Positions 38,939 through 47,939 of a stretch of DNA of 64,000 nucleotides are shown here, piece by piece (the stretch's first letter is position 1; every line of letters begins with the position of its first letter). Below the pieces are notes generated by a model. It was not told the origin of the DNA. It ran no database searches and saw nothing but the letters and a program-made list of their open reading frames with translations. Source of the DNA: Lactiplantibacillus plantarum (lineage in GTDB: Bacteria > Bacillota > Bacilli > Lactobacillales > Lactobacillaceae); the NCBI RefSeq assembly GCF_014131735.1, contig NZ_CP039121.1, positions 2,852,001 to 2,916,000 of the forward strand, read 5' to 3'. A program made the translations under genes and the position numbers.

Positions 38939-39260
38939 TAAAAAAGCGTCCTTACAAAATCATCAATTGATTTTGTAAGGACGCTAACGCGTGGTACCAC
39001 CTTAATTCGTCACGAACCGCAGCTCGTCACCTTTGCGCGTACGGCCAATTACCAACACCGATGACGGGTTTCCCCAAACAGTAATGTTAACTGACGATAC
39101 GTTGGCCCGTTAATGGGGGCACCCAGCTAACACTCCAGCTCGTCGCATTAGCAGTTCTCAGGCTACTTTCCAGCCAGGCTCACCACCGCTTCACACCATC
39201 CAGCGGCTCGCTTAAGATTACCCTGACTTTACTCTCCTGATCATCACGTTTAGTCTCATT
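38939..39260 (-). promoter_or_regulatory. T-box riboswitch leader of brnQ
   Basis: The minus strand has AATTAAGGTGGTACCACG at about 38990-39007, followed by a strong terminator (GCGTCCTTACAAAATCA and complement) and six T at 38939-38945. About 230 bases of structured leader precede it. The specifier codon could not be assigned by eye; a branched-chain amino acid codon is expected from the gene. Confidence 0.9.
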
Positions 39261-39333
39261 TATTTTTAATATTTGCAATCATAAACTCATTGCGTAGTCT
39301 TGTCAACTGTTTCGCTAAAAATAATCATCCGAG

Positions 39334-40149
39334 TTAATCCGATAATGCCCACTGCCGAATCGCAGCTGCGACCCCGTTCGCATCATTAGTAGCCGTCACG
39401 TGATCAGCGTGTGCCTTAGCAATATCACTGCCATTGCCCATCGCGACAGCTGTTCCGGCGAAAGCAAACATTGGCAGATCATTCTGTTCGTCTCCCAGTG
39501 CCATCACTTCGTCCGGTTGTATTTCCAGAGCTGCCGCTAAATCCTGAACTGCCTGCCCCTTGTTGACACCAGTATGCATCAGTTCCAAGAAGTTAGTTGC
39601 CGCACGTACCACGTACAGGTCCCGACCAAAAGTCGTCTTAACTTGCGCTTCTACGGCATCGAGTTGCGGGCCTTCACCTACAAAGACCCCCTTGGCAATT
39701 TGAAAATCAGCTGGTAAATCGTCAGGGTCTCGAATCAACAGCCCAGCTTTGTTTTCCCACGCCTGTACAACTGTGACCCAGTTAACATCGCGGTCAGCTG
39801 TATAGATCGTACTGTCCGCATCGAGCACGTTAAAGGGCACGTGATGTTGTTTTCCAAACGCGGTTAATTGCCGATAGTGCGCATTATCCACTAAATGTTT
39901 GGCGACGATCCGGCCAGCAATGCTCTCGATTACAGCACCGTTATACGTAATCACGTACTGGTCATCACCAGCAAGGCCTAACGCATCTAAATAATGTTGC
40001 GCCCCAGCAAGTGGCCGGCCGGTACACAAAACCACCTTAATCCCTTGGTCGTGGGCTTCCTTAACTGCCGCAATCGTACTTGGTAATAATTGCCCCTTTG
40101 AATCCAGAAGCGTGTCATCAATATCAATCGCAATTAATTTAATTGTCAT
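39334..40149 (-). CDS. Cof-type HAD phosphatase
   Basis: 271 residues. HAD motif I is at D-I-D-D-T-L-L near residue 9, motif II at L-C-T-G-R-P and motif IV at G-D-E-Q-N-D-L-P-M; a C2-type cap lies between. Cof/YidA-like enzymes dephosphorylate sugar phosphates and similar metabolites. GAAAGGAAC precedes the ATG. It stands alone. Confidence 0.92.
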   Translation of the reverse strand: MTIKLIAIDIDDTLLDSKGQLLPSTIAAVKEAHDQGIKVVLCTGRPLAGAQHYLDALGLAGDDQYVITYNGAVIESIAGRIVAKHLVDNAHYRQLTAFGKQHHVPFNVLDADSTIYTADRDVNWVTVVQAWENKAGLLIRDPDDLPADFQIAKGVFVGEGPQLDAVEAQVKTTFGRDLYVVRAATNFLELMHTGVNKGQAVQDLAAALEIQPDEVMALGDEQNDLPMFAFAGTAVAMGNGSDIAKAHADHVTATNDANGVAAAIRQWALSD

Positions 40150-40308
40150 GGGTTTTCGTTCCTTTCAACTGCGAATACGGTTACAATTAAGTCATGCCAC
40201 CGCTCATCGCGAACTATAATTCTAATATAGCATAGCGCGTCAGCCATCAAGGTTGATTTTTGAAAGGAAGCGGTGCGATTTTACAAAATCTTGAAGCGAG
40301 GTTTAGTG

Positions 40309-41181
40309 ATGAAAATCTTACACGAGACGGTCCAGACAATTCCCCGCCTCCCCTTTAAATATTACGAACATGATCCATTGACTGATATCAACGTTGCCCC
40401 ACACTGGCACCAAGGGATTGAGTTAAATTATCTCGTCAGCGGTACGACCTTAAAATTCGTCACCGATGGACAGACGAATGAATATCGGCCTGGTGACCTT
40501 TGGACTACTAATCGACGCGTGGTTCACAGCGCTAGTGGGCCCACCGAAGTTGACTGGGTAGAGTTCGGCATCATCATTGACGACGATTTCTTACAAACTC
40601 AAATTCCGGCAAGTGCGAACTGGCAATTGACATTGAACGGCGCGGCCTCATCGAAAACTCACCCACAAGCCTACGCCGATGTCCGCCAACAATTAGTCAC
40701 GATTCACGACCTGTTGACGACCCCCACGACCGATCTGCTGAGATTACAAATTCTCAGCCACTTTTACCAGTTACTTGTCACTCTGGGTCAAACGTTTACC
40801 GTTCCTCTGACTGCAACAACGGTCAGCCCTAACTTGACATTAACGGATACGGTCATGACTGCCATCAATCAACATTACGCTGAGCCCATCGATGGTAATA
40901 CCCTTGCCGAGCAATTTCACGTTTCGTTGACCACTTTGAATCAGCAATTCAATGCAAACGTTCAACTATCCGTTAACCGATACTTACGACTGATCCGATT
41001 GATGAACGCCCGTCGCCTCCTGTTAGAGACCGACCATAAGATTGAATATATTGCCATGCAATGCGGCTTTCCGAATAGTAAGACGTTCAATCGGAATTTT
41101 AAATCTTGGAAGGGTATGACGCCTACTGACTATCGTCAAGCCTATGCCCGGTATCACCGAATTGATACTAGTTGCCTCTAA
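40309..41181 (+). CDS. AraC-family regulator with cupin sensor domain
   Basis: 290 residues from ATG 40309 after GCGAGG; a GTG at 40273 is an alternative. The cupin-like N-terminus has H-W-H-Q-G-I-E-L-N-Y and P-G-D-L-W-T. Two C-terminal helix-turn-helix motifs end in Y-I-A-M-Q-C-G-F-P-N-S-K-T-F-N-R-N-F-K. It probably senses a sugar; the target may be the plus-strand genes that follow (HAD phosphatase, MFS transporter, acetyltransferase). Confidence 0.9.
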   Translation: MKILHETVQTIPRLPFKYYEHDPLTDINVAPHWHQGIELNYLVSGTTLKFVTDGQTNEYRPGDLWTTNRRVVHSASGPTEVDWVEFGIIIDDDFLQTQIPASANWQLTLNGAASSKTHPQAYADVRQQLVTIHDLLTTPTTDLLRLQILSHFYQLLVTLGQTFTVPLTATTVSPNLTLTDTVMTAINQHYAEPIDGNTLAEQFHVSLTTLNQQFNANVQLSVNRYLRLIRLMNARRLLLETDHKIEYIAMQCGFPNSKTFNRNFKSWKGMTPTDYRQAYARYHRIDTSCL

Positions 41182-41251
41182 AAATGTCCCTTCGTGATCT
41201 GAATTTCGTGGTAAGCTACGGCTATCAATTAAACGACGGGAGATTTTAACC

Positions 41252-42043
41252 ATGATTAAATTAATGGCAACTGATATGGATGGCAGCTTTTTGCGTGACG
41301 ACATGACTTACGACGAAGCTCAATTTGCACTGCTTTATCAACAATTACAACTACGGGGCGTACGGTTCGTGATTGCAAGCGGCAATCAATATTTCCAACT
41401 CAAGTCCTTCTTCAAGGACTATCCTGAGATGATCTACCTTGCTGAAAATGGGGCTTATATCCGCGATGCCGACCACGTTTACGCACTTAACGCCTTTCAG
41501 CCAGACGCAATCCAGACGATTCTGAATAAGATTCAAACCATCCCGGATTTAAAGCTACTGGTTTGCGGTGCCAAAAGTGCCTACACCCTAACGACCACTA
41601 ATCCTGAGCACGTGGCGCAAATGCGACATTATTATCATCACTTAGCCGTCGTTGAAAGTTACGACCAGCTTGATGATGACATTATGAAGTTCGCCATCAC
41701 ATGTCCACCAGAACGCACCACAGCGATTGTGACGCAACTACGCGAGTTACTGACGGGTATCGCCGAACCAACCAGCAGTGGTCATGGCGACATCGACATT
41801 ATCCAACCCGGCATGAATAAGGCGGCTGGCTTAGCGCAACTCGGACAGGTTCTCGGAATCGACCTCGCAGACATGGCTGCATTTGGCGATGGGGGCAATG
41901 ACCTAGAAATGCTCCGGGAGGTCGGCTGCGGCGTTGCCATGGCGAATGCTCAACCAGCCGTGACAGCCTTAGCCAACGCCACGACAGGTACAAACCAAGA
42001 ACAAGGCGTCTTACAGTGGATCAAAAACTGGTTGGAGGCGTAA
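41252..42043 (+). CDS. Cof-type HAD phosphatase
   Basis: 263 residues. Motif I is at A-T-D-M-D-G-S-F, with I-A-S-G-N-Q as motif II and G-D-G-G-N-D-L-E-M as motif IV. CGGGAG precedes the ATG. The MFS gene starts three bases after its stop, so they are co-transcribed. Confidence 0.92.
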   Translation: MIKLMATDMDGSFLRDDMTYDEAQFALLYQQLQLRGVRFVIASGNQYFQLKSFFKDYPEMIYLAENGAYIRDADHVYALNAFQPDAIQTILNKIQTIPDLKLLVCGAKSAYTLTTTNPEHVAQMRHYYHHLAVVESYDQLDDDIMKFAITCPPERTTAIVTQLRELLTGIAEPTSSGHGDIDIIQPGMNKAAGLAQLGQVLGIDLADMAAFGDGGNDLEMLREVGCGVAMANAQPAVTALANATTGTNQEQGVLQWIKNWLEA

Positions 42044-42046
42044 GCC

Positions 42047-43201
42047 ATGCAGCCACGGTTGACCACCACCATCAGTATTCTTAGCCTCTCCACTGTAACA
42101 GGCATCACTACCGTTATTACAGGAATCATTCCCCAGCTCAAACGGACCTTTCCCACCGTCCCGACTACGCTGATTGAATGGCTCGTCACCATCGCCAACT
42201 GTAGCGCATTGATTACTTTGTTACTCAACCCCCGATTAACAAGCCGGTGGGGATTACGGCCAATCGTGATTAGTGGACTCTTGATCAGCGCCATCATGGG
42301 ACTGATTCCCGCTATCACGACTAACTTTACCGTAATCATGGTCAGTCGGCTCGGATTAGGATTAGGCGTCGGCCTCTTTTCACCACATGCCATCAGTTTG
42401 TTGACCCACAGCTTTACAGGTGATTTACGGGCCCGACTGTTAGGTTACCAGACGGGCCTCTCAGCCCTAGGTAACGCGATATTGCTAGGATTAGCAGGCC
42501 TGCTGATCAGTCTCAGTTGGCATGCCGTCTTTTGGCTATACGGGCTACTGGTGATTGTTGCTGGGGGCGTGGCGTGGTTCGTACCGGAACCCACTGTTCC
42601 ATCAACAACGACTAATCACGCACGCACTGAAAAGACACAACTACCACGGCACCAGTGGACGTTACTAGGACTTACCTTTATCACCTATCTACTCATCTGG
42701 GGCGTTCAATTAAAGCTGCCGAGTTACTTTAGCGCCCGTCATTTTGGTAACGCTGCCACTATCAACTTAACCTTAGCAGCCATGAACATCGGTGGCTTGC
42801 TGGCTGGTCTCACCTTTGGCTATCTATACCGCTATTTACACCGGTTCACCTTAACCTTAGGCTATGCCGGAGCAGCTATTTCAGTCTTAGTATTATGGTT
42901 GGCATCCAATGCAACTGTGGCTATTGGCGCTGCCGTATTTTTCAACTTTATTTACTCGTACACCGGGCCATATTTGGTCTTCACTAGCAATACTGGCCTG
43001 GATACCATTCAAGTCAACGTCCTGAGTAGCTACCTGACGATTGCCACCATTATCAGCGCTTTCTTTGCGCCACTGGTCTGGAACAGTCTCGGCCAACTTG
43101 GGCCGCAGACGCTCACCGCCAACGTTCTCATTTGGATTATGCTCATTTTAGGTGGCTTAGCCTTGATTACCGGCAGCCATCATCCACGAAAGGAAGTTTA
43201 A
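42047..43201 (+). CDS. Major facilitator superfamily transporter
   Basis: 384 residues, twelve helices, with the loop-2/3 pattern N-P-R-L-T-S-R-W-G-L-R-P and R-L-G-L-G-L-G-V-G. The ribosome site GGAGGCG lies within the end of the preceding gene. It may import a sugar or export a small molecule; the substrate is not readable. The acetyltransferase starts three bases later, so the three genes form a tight operon. Confidence 0.88.
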   Translation: MQPRLTTTISILSLSTVTGITTVITGIIPQLKRTFPTVPTTLIEWLVTIANCSALITLLLNPRLTSRWGLRPIVISGLLISAIMGLIPAITTNFTVIMVSRLGLGLGVGLFSPHAISLLTHSFTGDLRARLLGYQTGLSALGNAILLGLAGLLISLSWHAVFWLYGLLVIVAGGVAWFVPEPTVPSTTTNHARTEKTQLPRHQWTLLGLTFITYLLIWGVQLKLPSYFSARHFGNAATINLTLAAMNIGGLLAGLTFGYLYRYLHRFTLTLGYAGAAISVLVLWLASNATVAIGAAVFFNFIYSYTGPYLVFTSNTGLDTIQVNVLSSYLTIATIISAFFAPLVWNSLGQLGPQTLTANVLIWIMLILGGLALITGSHHPRKEV

Positions 43202-43204
43202 TTA

Positions 43205-43822
43205 ATGACCAATAATAACGATCGTCTTCATACTGGCGAACTCTACTTACCTAACGACCCTGAACTTGAAAAACGCCAATTTGGCTATCTCGATCAGCTC
43301 TATGATTTCAACCAAACTCGGCCCAGCGAACTAACCAAGCGCCAAATTCTACTTAGCAAGATGTTCGCAGAAATCGGCCCGAAGTGTTACATCGAACCAC
43401 CGTTTCACAGTAACTTTGGTGGGCACCATGTCCACTTTGGCAAGGGGGTTTACGCCAATTTTAACCTAACACTGGTAGATGATACCCATATTTACGTTGG
43501 CGACTATACGATGTTCGGCCCCAACGTGACAATTGCAACCGCGGGCCATCCGATTTTGCCATCATTGCGCGAACAAGCTTATCAGTACAATATGCCAGTT
43601 CATATCGGCCGTAACTGTTGGTTCGGCGCAGGTGCCATCGTACTACCCGGTATTACGATTGGCGACAATGTCGTCGTTGGCGCTGGTAGCATCGTGACCA
43701 AAGACTTACCTGATAACGTCGTCGCCGTGGGGAATCCCGCCCATATCTTGCGACACATTAATGATCACGACCGTCTGTACTACTTTAAAGACCGCCAGAT
43801 TGATCCTAGCTTGTTAAATTAG
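43205..43822 (+). CDS. Hexapeptide (LbH) sugar O-acetyltransferase
   Basis: 205 residues, maltose/galactoside acetyltransferase type. An N-terminal Mac domain ([12 protein letters not shown]) is followed by left-handed beta-helix repeats ([20 protein letters not shown]) with the catalytic histidine in T-A-G-H-P-I. It uses acetyl-CoA to acetylate sugars that cannot be metabolised. Confidence 0.92.
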   Translation: MTNNNDRLHTGELYLPNDPELEKRQFGYLDQLYDFNQTRPSELTKRQILLSKMFAEIGPKCYIEPPFHSNFGGHHVHFGKGVYANFNLTLVDDTHIYVGDYTMFGPNVTIATAGHPILPSLREQAYQYNMPVHIGRNCWFGAGAIVLPGITIGDNVVVGAGSIVTKDLPDNVVAVGNPAHILRHINDHDRLYYFKDRQIDPSLLN

Positions 43823-43829
43823 TGGTTTC

Positions 43830-43890
43830 AAAAAATCAGTCCATCGCATTCTCTGCCTTTATCACGGCAGAATACGACGGACTGATTTTT
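43830..43890 (+). terminator. Terminator after the acetyltransferase gene
   Basis: AAAAATCAGTCC and GGACTGATTTTT close a long stem with an inner TCTGCC/GGCAGA pair. Confidence 0.85.
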
Positions 43891-44029
43891 AATATGCATC
43901 AAAATAATTAATTCTCGTTCATTTTTTGCCAACACCTTAGCAACGTTGATCGTTGGCAACGCCACAGTTGGGTATTCATTTGATAACTGCTATCCTCAAC
44001 AACATAGCCTTAAGTTTAGAACTGCCATT

Positions 44030-44110
44030 ACGCTGCCTCGCTCTGTTTTCCGGCATTCGTGGCAATTTCAGCACTGCTCTTAGATGTTTTTTTGAAAAGC
44101 CTTGATTGCT
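44030..44110 (-). pseudogene. Remnant of a pre-toxin segment
   Basis: The minus strand reads T-S-K-S-S-A-E-I-A-T-N-A-G-K-Q, matching the A-S-K-G-S-A-V-I-A-T-L-S-R-K stretch between the lysine repeats and the pre-toxin domain of the large secreted protein at 49601-51364. Stops surround it. It marks the far end of the cassette array. Confidence 0.5.
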
Positions 44111-44155
44111 GCATTAATTAGATAGATTTTGGTACCCATCACTTGTAAGTACCTA

Positions 44156-44191
44156 AGAAGCCCAAAACGCGTGCTTCATCAGCGTTCTGAA
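44156..44191 (-). terminator. Hairpin after small membrane gene copy A
   Basis: Degenerate version of the hairpin at 47940-47976 (AACGCG...CGTTCTG), without a clean T-run. Confidence 0.4.
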
Positions 44192-44203
44192 CCTTTAACC
44201 AAC

Positions 44204-44479
44204 TTATTTTGTTTTCTGCCTATTAAATCGTTGTCGTCCCCAAACAAACAACAGGACATAGATAACGGTAATCACCAAATTACCAACTAAACTGGTTATC
44301 AGTTCTCGAACGCCTTCACCCAGTACTAACACAAAGACTAATCGGACGATAAAATACCCAACTGGTATAACACTACCGACTATATTCGACTTGTTACGCT
44401 TCCCTAAAATATAGCTCCAATAACCCAAGCCAATTGTGATTACCGCCGTAATCAATCCAATTACAATAAATACCAGCAT
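44204..44479 (-). CDS. Small three-helix membrane protein, copy A
   Basis: 91 residues: G-L-I-T-A-V-I-T-I-G-L-G-Y-W-S-Y-I-L-G as helix 1, a polar G-K-R-N-K-S-N linker, and two more helices with an R-E-L-I-T-S-L-V-G turn. It is nearly identical to copy D (47990-48268) and related to copies B, C and E. AGAGAGGAAA precedes the ATG. I do not recognise the family. Repetition beside toxin and immunity pieces suggests a role in immunity, but that is inference. Confidence 0.65.
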   Translation of the reverse strand: MLVFIVIGLITAVITIGLGYWSYILGKRNKSNIVGSVIPVGYFIVRLVFVLVLGEGVRELITSLVGNLVITVIYVLLFVWGRQRFNRQKTK

Positions 44480-44520
44480 GTATTATTTCCTCTCTCATAA
44501 CTCAACTTGTCTAAGATTTT

Positions 44521-44727
44521 CTATAAAATAACCGAACCTACTGTCTGATTCTTGATTGTTTTATTCTTCATTATCAAGTATAAAGAATATTTTCTTCTCC
44601 CCATATAAAATTCAAAACTACTATTGCTAGTAATGACAGCCTCATATTCGAACTCATATATGTTAATAATAGGGTTAGCTTTGGATATGCTTCCATATAA
44701 AAATAAAATCACCGTTTTGAATATCAT
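44521..44727 (-). CDS. Hypothetical 68-residue frame
   Basis: A short frame with a mixed hydrophobic start (M-I-F-K-T-V-I-L-F-L-Y-G) and a beta-like middle (Y-E-A-V-I-T-S-N-S-S-F-E-F-Y). There is no ribosome site and no similarity to neighbours. It may be a decayed immunity gene tail or chance. Confidence 0.2.
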   Translation of the reverse strand: MIFKTVILFLYGSISKANPIINIYEFEYEAVITSNSSFEFYMGRRKYSLYLIMKNKTIKNQTVGSVIL

Positions 44728-44910
44728 TGTATAGAAGTAACTGTTACATTTACAATGTTCCTACTAACTGAATTGATTTTAATTTCAATAAAAAGATTAT
44801 TCCTTATTAATAAATCTATTCAAGATGCTTTGAATCACCAACCACAGCAAATATCTGGTTATCAAGCAGGCATAGATATTCTACCAAGTCTTGATTAAAT
44901 CGATCATTGT

Positions 44911-45279
44911 TTAAGAATAGGTCGAGCGTTCGCCCTCCAAAGATGCTAGCAGTTTTGTTCCAGCTTTCCTACATTTGTTCCATTCACTAGCATCTTTAAG
45001 TGCTTCTTCACACCAAAGCGCCTTATTCTTACTCATATCCTCTAATTTTTCATCAATGCTCAGGAACTGCTAATACTGTTTTGTAGTTATCCAAGCATTT
45101 TCAAATAATTTCTTTGCATAATTTAATGTAATATCAGAAAAATCCGAAGCTAGTTCATCAGCGACCGAAAAACCTTTTAATTGTTTTATCTGATTCTCTG
45201 GAGACATTGAAAACTATTGAAGATTCTCGATAACCCTGTCATATAACATTGTCAACTTTTCTACGTCTTCAGTCATCAT
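44911..45279 (-). pseudogene. Immunity-type gene with two internal stops
   Basis: A 123-codon frame from ATG 45279 to TAA 44911 is interrupted by TAG at 45214-45216 (codon 22) and TAG at 45070-45072 (codon 70), both in phase. The rest reads as an acidic helical protein (F-S-V-A-D-E-L-A-S-D-F-S-D-I-T, L-W-C-E-E-A-L-K-D-A-S-E-W-N-K). It starts within the stop of the toxin tip upstream (AAATGATGA), the usual coupling of immunity to toxin. Confidence 0.65.
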
Positions 45280-45461
45280 TTCACAACCTTCCCATTCGTA
45301 TAAATCCTAATAATTCCATGTTCTGGAGAAGAAACTTTATAATAAGGTGAATCGCCATGGTGACCACCAGGGTGATATTGAATATACCTTGAGCTTCCTT
45401 TAATTTCTTCTGGAGGATTCATACTAAATCTTCTACCATTATTTTATTTTTCGCGACTTTA
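45276..45461 (-). pseudogene. Orphan toxin C-terminal tip
   Basis: The reading R-R-F-S-M-N-P-P-E-E-I-K-G-S-S-R-Y-I-Q-Y-H-P-G-G-H-H-G-D-S-P-Y-Y-K-V ends V-V-K-stop and overlaps the start of the immunity-type pseudogene. Histidine-rich tips of this kind (G-G-H-H-G then P-Y-Y-K-V) are common at the end of Gram-positive polymorphic toxins. A shifted frame just upstream encodes S-K-V-A-K, as in the pre-toxin domain of the full toxin. No start codon, so not expressed on its own. Confidence 0.55.
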
Positions 45462-45583
45462 CTTAAGAAGTAACCAATATTCAGCAATCATCCACTTTGT
45501 GCGCTCTTACTCAACACAAGAATATGGTACCAACGAGAACTAGAATCAATTAATTGGGGAGCTCATACTCAAAGATTATTCGT

Positions 45584-45745
45584 TGTTTTCTGACCATTAT
45601 TAGTTCTCAAGCTATCCTAAACACCTCGAGCCAGTAGCTACATCAAATTCTTAGTTACTAATTAGCAATAAGATTGCTACCAGACTTTGATTAACTAGAT
45701 TACTTGCTTAGTCTGAAAGTGTTGTACTTGATCTGGCAGTTCAGA
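45584..45745 (-). repeat. Shared spacer after immunity genes, copy 1
   Basis: Blocks such as TCTCAAGCTATCC and GAAAGTGTTGTACTTGAT recur with changes at 47102-47211. Each copy follows an immunity gene. Confidence 0.55.
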
Positions 45746-45749
45746 ATAC

Positions 45750-46157
45750 CTATAAAGGGGATGTTTTCAATATTTCACTAATTTCTATTTCTCCAGCTTT
45801 CTTATAGTTTTCACCTACTATACTTAACAGACTTAATTTTTTATCAAAAATAATTTTTCTTTGACTTTGATTTGGTAAAATATGCGTTCTCATATATCTT
45901 ATTGCTAACGTATCTGTAATAGAACTAATAACCCAATATGTTATTTCAAAAAGATTATCGGTCACATTATGCTTATTTTCTGTTCCTCGCTCACTATACA
46001 CAAAATGGTATCGCTGACCATCCGAATAAATATAAAAACCATCTTCACTTCCATGCTTGTTTTCCAAGAAATTGTATTCTTTAATATTAATATTTCCCAG
46101 CCTGGAAACTCTTTCTAATATATAAATTTTCAAATCTTCCGTTGATAGTTTAAACAT
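45750..46157 (-). CDS. Imm63-like immunity protein
   Basis: 135 residues from ATG 46157 after AGGAGTGG. The middle reads Y-S-D-G-Q-R-Y-H-F-V-Y-S-E-R-G-T-E, then D-N-L-F-E-I-T-Y-W-V-I-S-S-I-T and R-x-I-I-F-D-K-K-L-S-L-L, the pattern I know from the Imm63 family of polymorphic-toxin immunity proteins (Y-H-x-V-x-S-E-R-G, L-L-Y-W-x-F, R-R-x-x-F-x-K-Q-L-x-L-L). The gene looks intact and lies 11 bases after the remnant of a TNT-like toxin domain. It would protect against toxins of that type delivered by sibling cells. Confidence 0.65.
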   Translation of the reverse strand: MFKLSTEDLKIYILERVSRLGNINIKEYNFLENKHGSEDGFYIYSDGQRYHFVYSERGTENKHNVTDNLFEITYWVISSITDTLAIRYMRTHILPNQSQRKIIFDKKLSLLSIVGENYKKAGEIEISEILKTSPL

Positions 46158-46167
46158 TACACCACTC

Positions 46168-46375
46168 CTATTTTGTTATTAACTCAATATATCCTCCCTT
46201 AACAAGTTCTTCAATAGACATAGAAAGTTTGCTTTAAATTCCCCCACTTGGCATACCAAACCAAGGCACAACTTTTGCTCGTTCAACATTTGGAATTTTC
46301 TTAATTACTCTATATACAGAGGTATCTGTCCCAGGTTTCAGAGAAAGTTTTTCTGAAGGCGTCCCAGTCGTCCCC
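46168..46375 (-). pseudogene. Orphan TNT-like (NAD glycohydrolase) toxin domain
   Basis: The minus strand encodes G-T-P-S-E-K-L-S-L-K-P-G-T, then Y-R-V-I-K-K-I-P-N-V, V-V-P-W-F-G-M-P-S-G-G-I, and after a TAA at 46234-46236 continues in the same frame with S-I-E-E-L-V-K-G-G-Y-I-E-L-I-T-K-stop. These are the landmarks of the TNT domain (G-T-P, Y-x-V-x-K-x-x-P, A-P-W-F-G-Q-P-G-G-G-x-Q-Y, then I-x-x-L-x-x-x-G-Y-L). The TAA falls where the family has glutamine (CAA to TAA). The front is fused to a truncated small membrane gene. Confidence 0.65.
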
Positions 46376-46510
46376 GACATAGATAACGGTAATCACTAAA
46401 TTACCGACTAAACTGGTTATCAGTTCTCGAATGCCGTCATCGAGTACCAGTGCAAAGACTAACCGGACGATAAAATACCAACACGTGTTGTTTTCTCCCA
46501 CACAACTCAA
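46376..46510 (-). pseudogene. Truncated small membrane protein gene, copy B
   Basis: The frame matches the C-terminal half of copies A and D (Y-F-I-V-R-L-V-F-A-L-V-L, R-E-L-I-T-S-L-V-G-N-L-V-I-T-V-I-Y-V). It then runs at 46376 directly into the TNT-like remnant. The N-terminal half is replaced by unrelated bases. A deletion joined the two pieces. Confidence 0.65.
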
Positions 46511-46582
46511 CCAATCTAAACTTTTCTATAAAATAACCGATACTCGGTAATTAGTCCTCGTCGAATATCGGTTTAGTCCACA

Positions 46583-46846
46583 TTACTTATTAGCCAGGCA
46601 CTTCCCCCAAGCAGATAAACCATAGTAAGCCAAACTGAATAACAAGCTACCAACTAATGACGATACTAGGCCATGTGTCGTAGTTTGTATCATCACAGCT
46701 AAGATTGCTCGAACGGCAAAGTAAGCTACTGGAATAATGACATCTACTAAATTAGTTTGGGTCCTTTTTCTCAACCAATAACTCCATAATCCTAATCCCA
46801 GCGTAATTCCTATGATGACTGCTCAAAAAATGATAATCATTGTCAT
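46583..46846 (-). pseudogene. Small membrane protein gene, copy C, with early stop
   Basis: 88 codons from ATG 46846 align with copy E (W-S-Y-W-L, I-I-P-V-A-Y-F-A-V-R-A-I-L-A, T-T-H-G-L-V-S-S-L-V-G-S-L-L-F-S), but codon 8 is TGA. The rest of the frame is intact, so the damage is recent. Confidence 0.7.
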
Positions 46847-46857
46847 TTTTTACTATT

Positions 46858-46985
46858 TTCGAATACCTTTACGAGGTCCAACATCACCTTTTCCATTGCC
46901 ATACCCATCACTGTCTTATCCAGCAAATCATGGATATGGTCCAGAACATTTAAAAGCTGCAAATTTCGATAATAGCTAAGAATTT
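46858..46985 (-). pseudogene. Orphan toxin-tip remnant
   Basis: With two in-frame stops the minus strand reads K-F-A-A-F-K-C-S-G-P-Y-P, then F-A-G, then D-S-D-G-Y-G-N-G-K-G-D-V-G-P-R-K-G-I-R-K-stop. The glycine-rich basic ending looks like a toxin C-terminus. No family can be named. Confidence 0.35.
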
Positions 46986-47101
46986 TCAGACTTGTCATAA
47001 GTGATTAGCACAATGGTATACCATACTAATCGTGAAACACGGGACTAACCAAAGCCACAGTTGAACCAGAAACTCATACCCAAGGACCAATCGATGCGCT
47101 C

Positions 47102-47211
47102 CTGAACCATCACTGGTCTTCAAGTTATCCAAAACCATCTGGAATGGGCTAATCAGCTAAAATCCTGATTAAGAACGAGTTGAAAGTATTGTACTTGATT
47201 TAATAACTCAG
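47102..47211 (-). repeat. Shared spacer after immunity genes, copy 2
   Basis: Resembles 45584-45745 (TCTTCAAGTTATCC, GAAAGTATTGTACTTGAT); it lies just after the immunity gene at 47224. Confidence 0.55.
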
Positions 47212-47223
47212 TGATTCCTGTTT

Positions 47224-47610
47224 TTAAAATGGATCTTTATTTATTATTTCAACTTTAAGACCTTTACTAGCAATAATTATTGGTGCTGTGTCAAAATCTT
47301 CAGCATTAATCTTAAATATATAATTTCCTCCTTCTACTTGGTATTTATCGATAATTTCCCACATTTCTTTACCTGCCGCCAACTCTATAAATGGCTTAGA
47401 ATTATTTAAGTTCCAATACAGCAAACTAGACAGATAATAAGTTTTCCCGAAATCAATGTTAATGGCAAACTCATCATATGAAGTATCTATTCTACCTGCT
47501 ACAACAATATCTCCACCATCCACACTAGCAAATTCAAAATCCATCCATAAACATTTTTTTAAATAATTGTTAACCTTTAATATTTCTGAATTGATTTCTT
47601 CTATATTCAT
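47224..47610 (-). CDS. Putative immunity protein, 128 residues
   Basis: 128 residues, acidic, with an N-terminal helix (I-N-S-E-I-L-K-V-N-N-Y-L) then mostly strands (V-V-A-G-R-I-D-T-S-Y-D-E-F-A-I-N-I-D-F). It resembles the small Imm50-like immunity proteins in length and strand pattern, but I would not fix the family. It lies 17 bases after an orphan toxin tip, the expected place for an immunity gene. It looks intact. Confidence 0.55.
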   Translation of the reverse strand: MNIEEINSEILKVNNYLKKCLWMDFEFASVDGGDIVVAGRIDTSYDEFAINIDFGKTYYLSSLLYWNLNNSKPFIELAAGKEMWEIIDKYQVEGGNYIFKINAEDFDTAPIIIASKGLKVEIINKDPF

Positions 47611-47627
47611 ATTTCTCTACTCTTTCT

Positions 47628-47902
47628 CTATTTACCGACAGGGATATGGGTATTCTTAGCAGCTTTAGGATTAAATCTGAACTAGACTACCACCTTTATT
47701 GAACTTTATTTAGTACGCTCTCATACCACCAATTCTCATCAACATCCATATGTTCTACCTCACTTCTTTGCTTTCCTGAGACAGGCACAGAGTTCAGGGA
47801 TGTCCAAGCCACACCTGCTAAGCATAAACACTTCTTACCGGTAACGGCAACTTTCCCCGTAATCATGGTATAAATATCATTATACCTAACTAGATTCGTC
47901 AA
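47628..47902 (-). pseudogene. Orphan cassette: pre-toxin piece plus toxin tip
   Basis: The first part reads T-N-L-V-R-Y-N-D-I-Y-T-M-I-T-G-K-V-A-V-T-G-K-K, a copy of the pre-toxin TG segment of the full toxin (L-V-G-Y-N-D-I-Y-T-M-I-T-G-K). It then departs into E-V-E-H-M-D-V-D-E-N-W-W-Y-E-S, and in a shifted frame ends F-N-P-K-A-A-K-N-T-H-I-P-V-G-K-stop. The 128-residue immunity gene follows. Confidence 0.65.
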
Positions 47903-47939
47903 AAACGAAATGATGCCTTTATTAATACCGGTAACAGTC

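Noticed and set aside
46310..46510. 66-codon minus-strand frame
   Set aside because: A chimera of a truncated small membrane gene and an out-of-frame piece of the TNT-like remnant.
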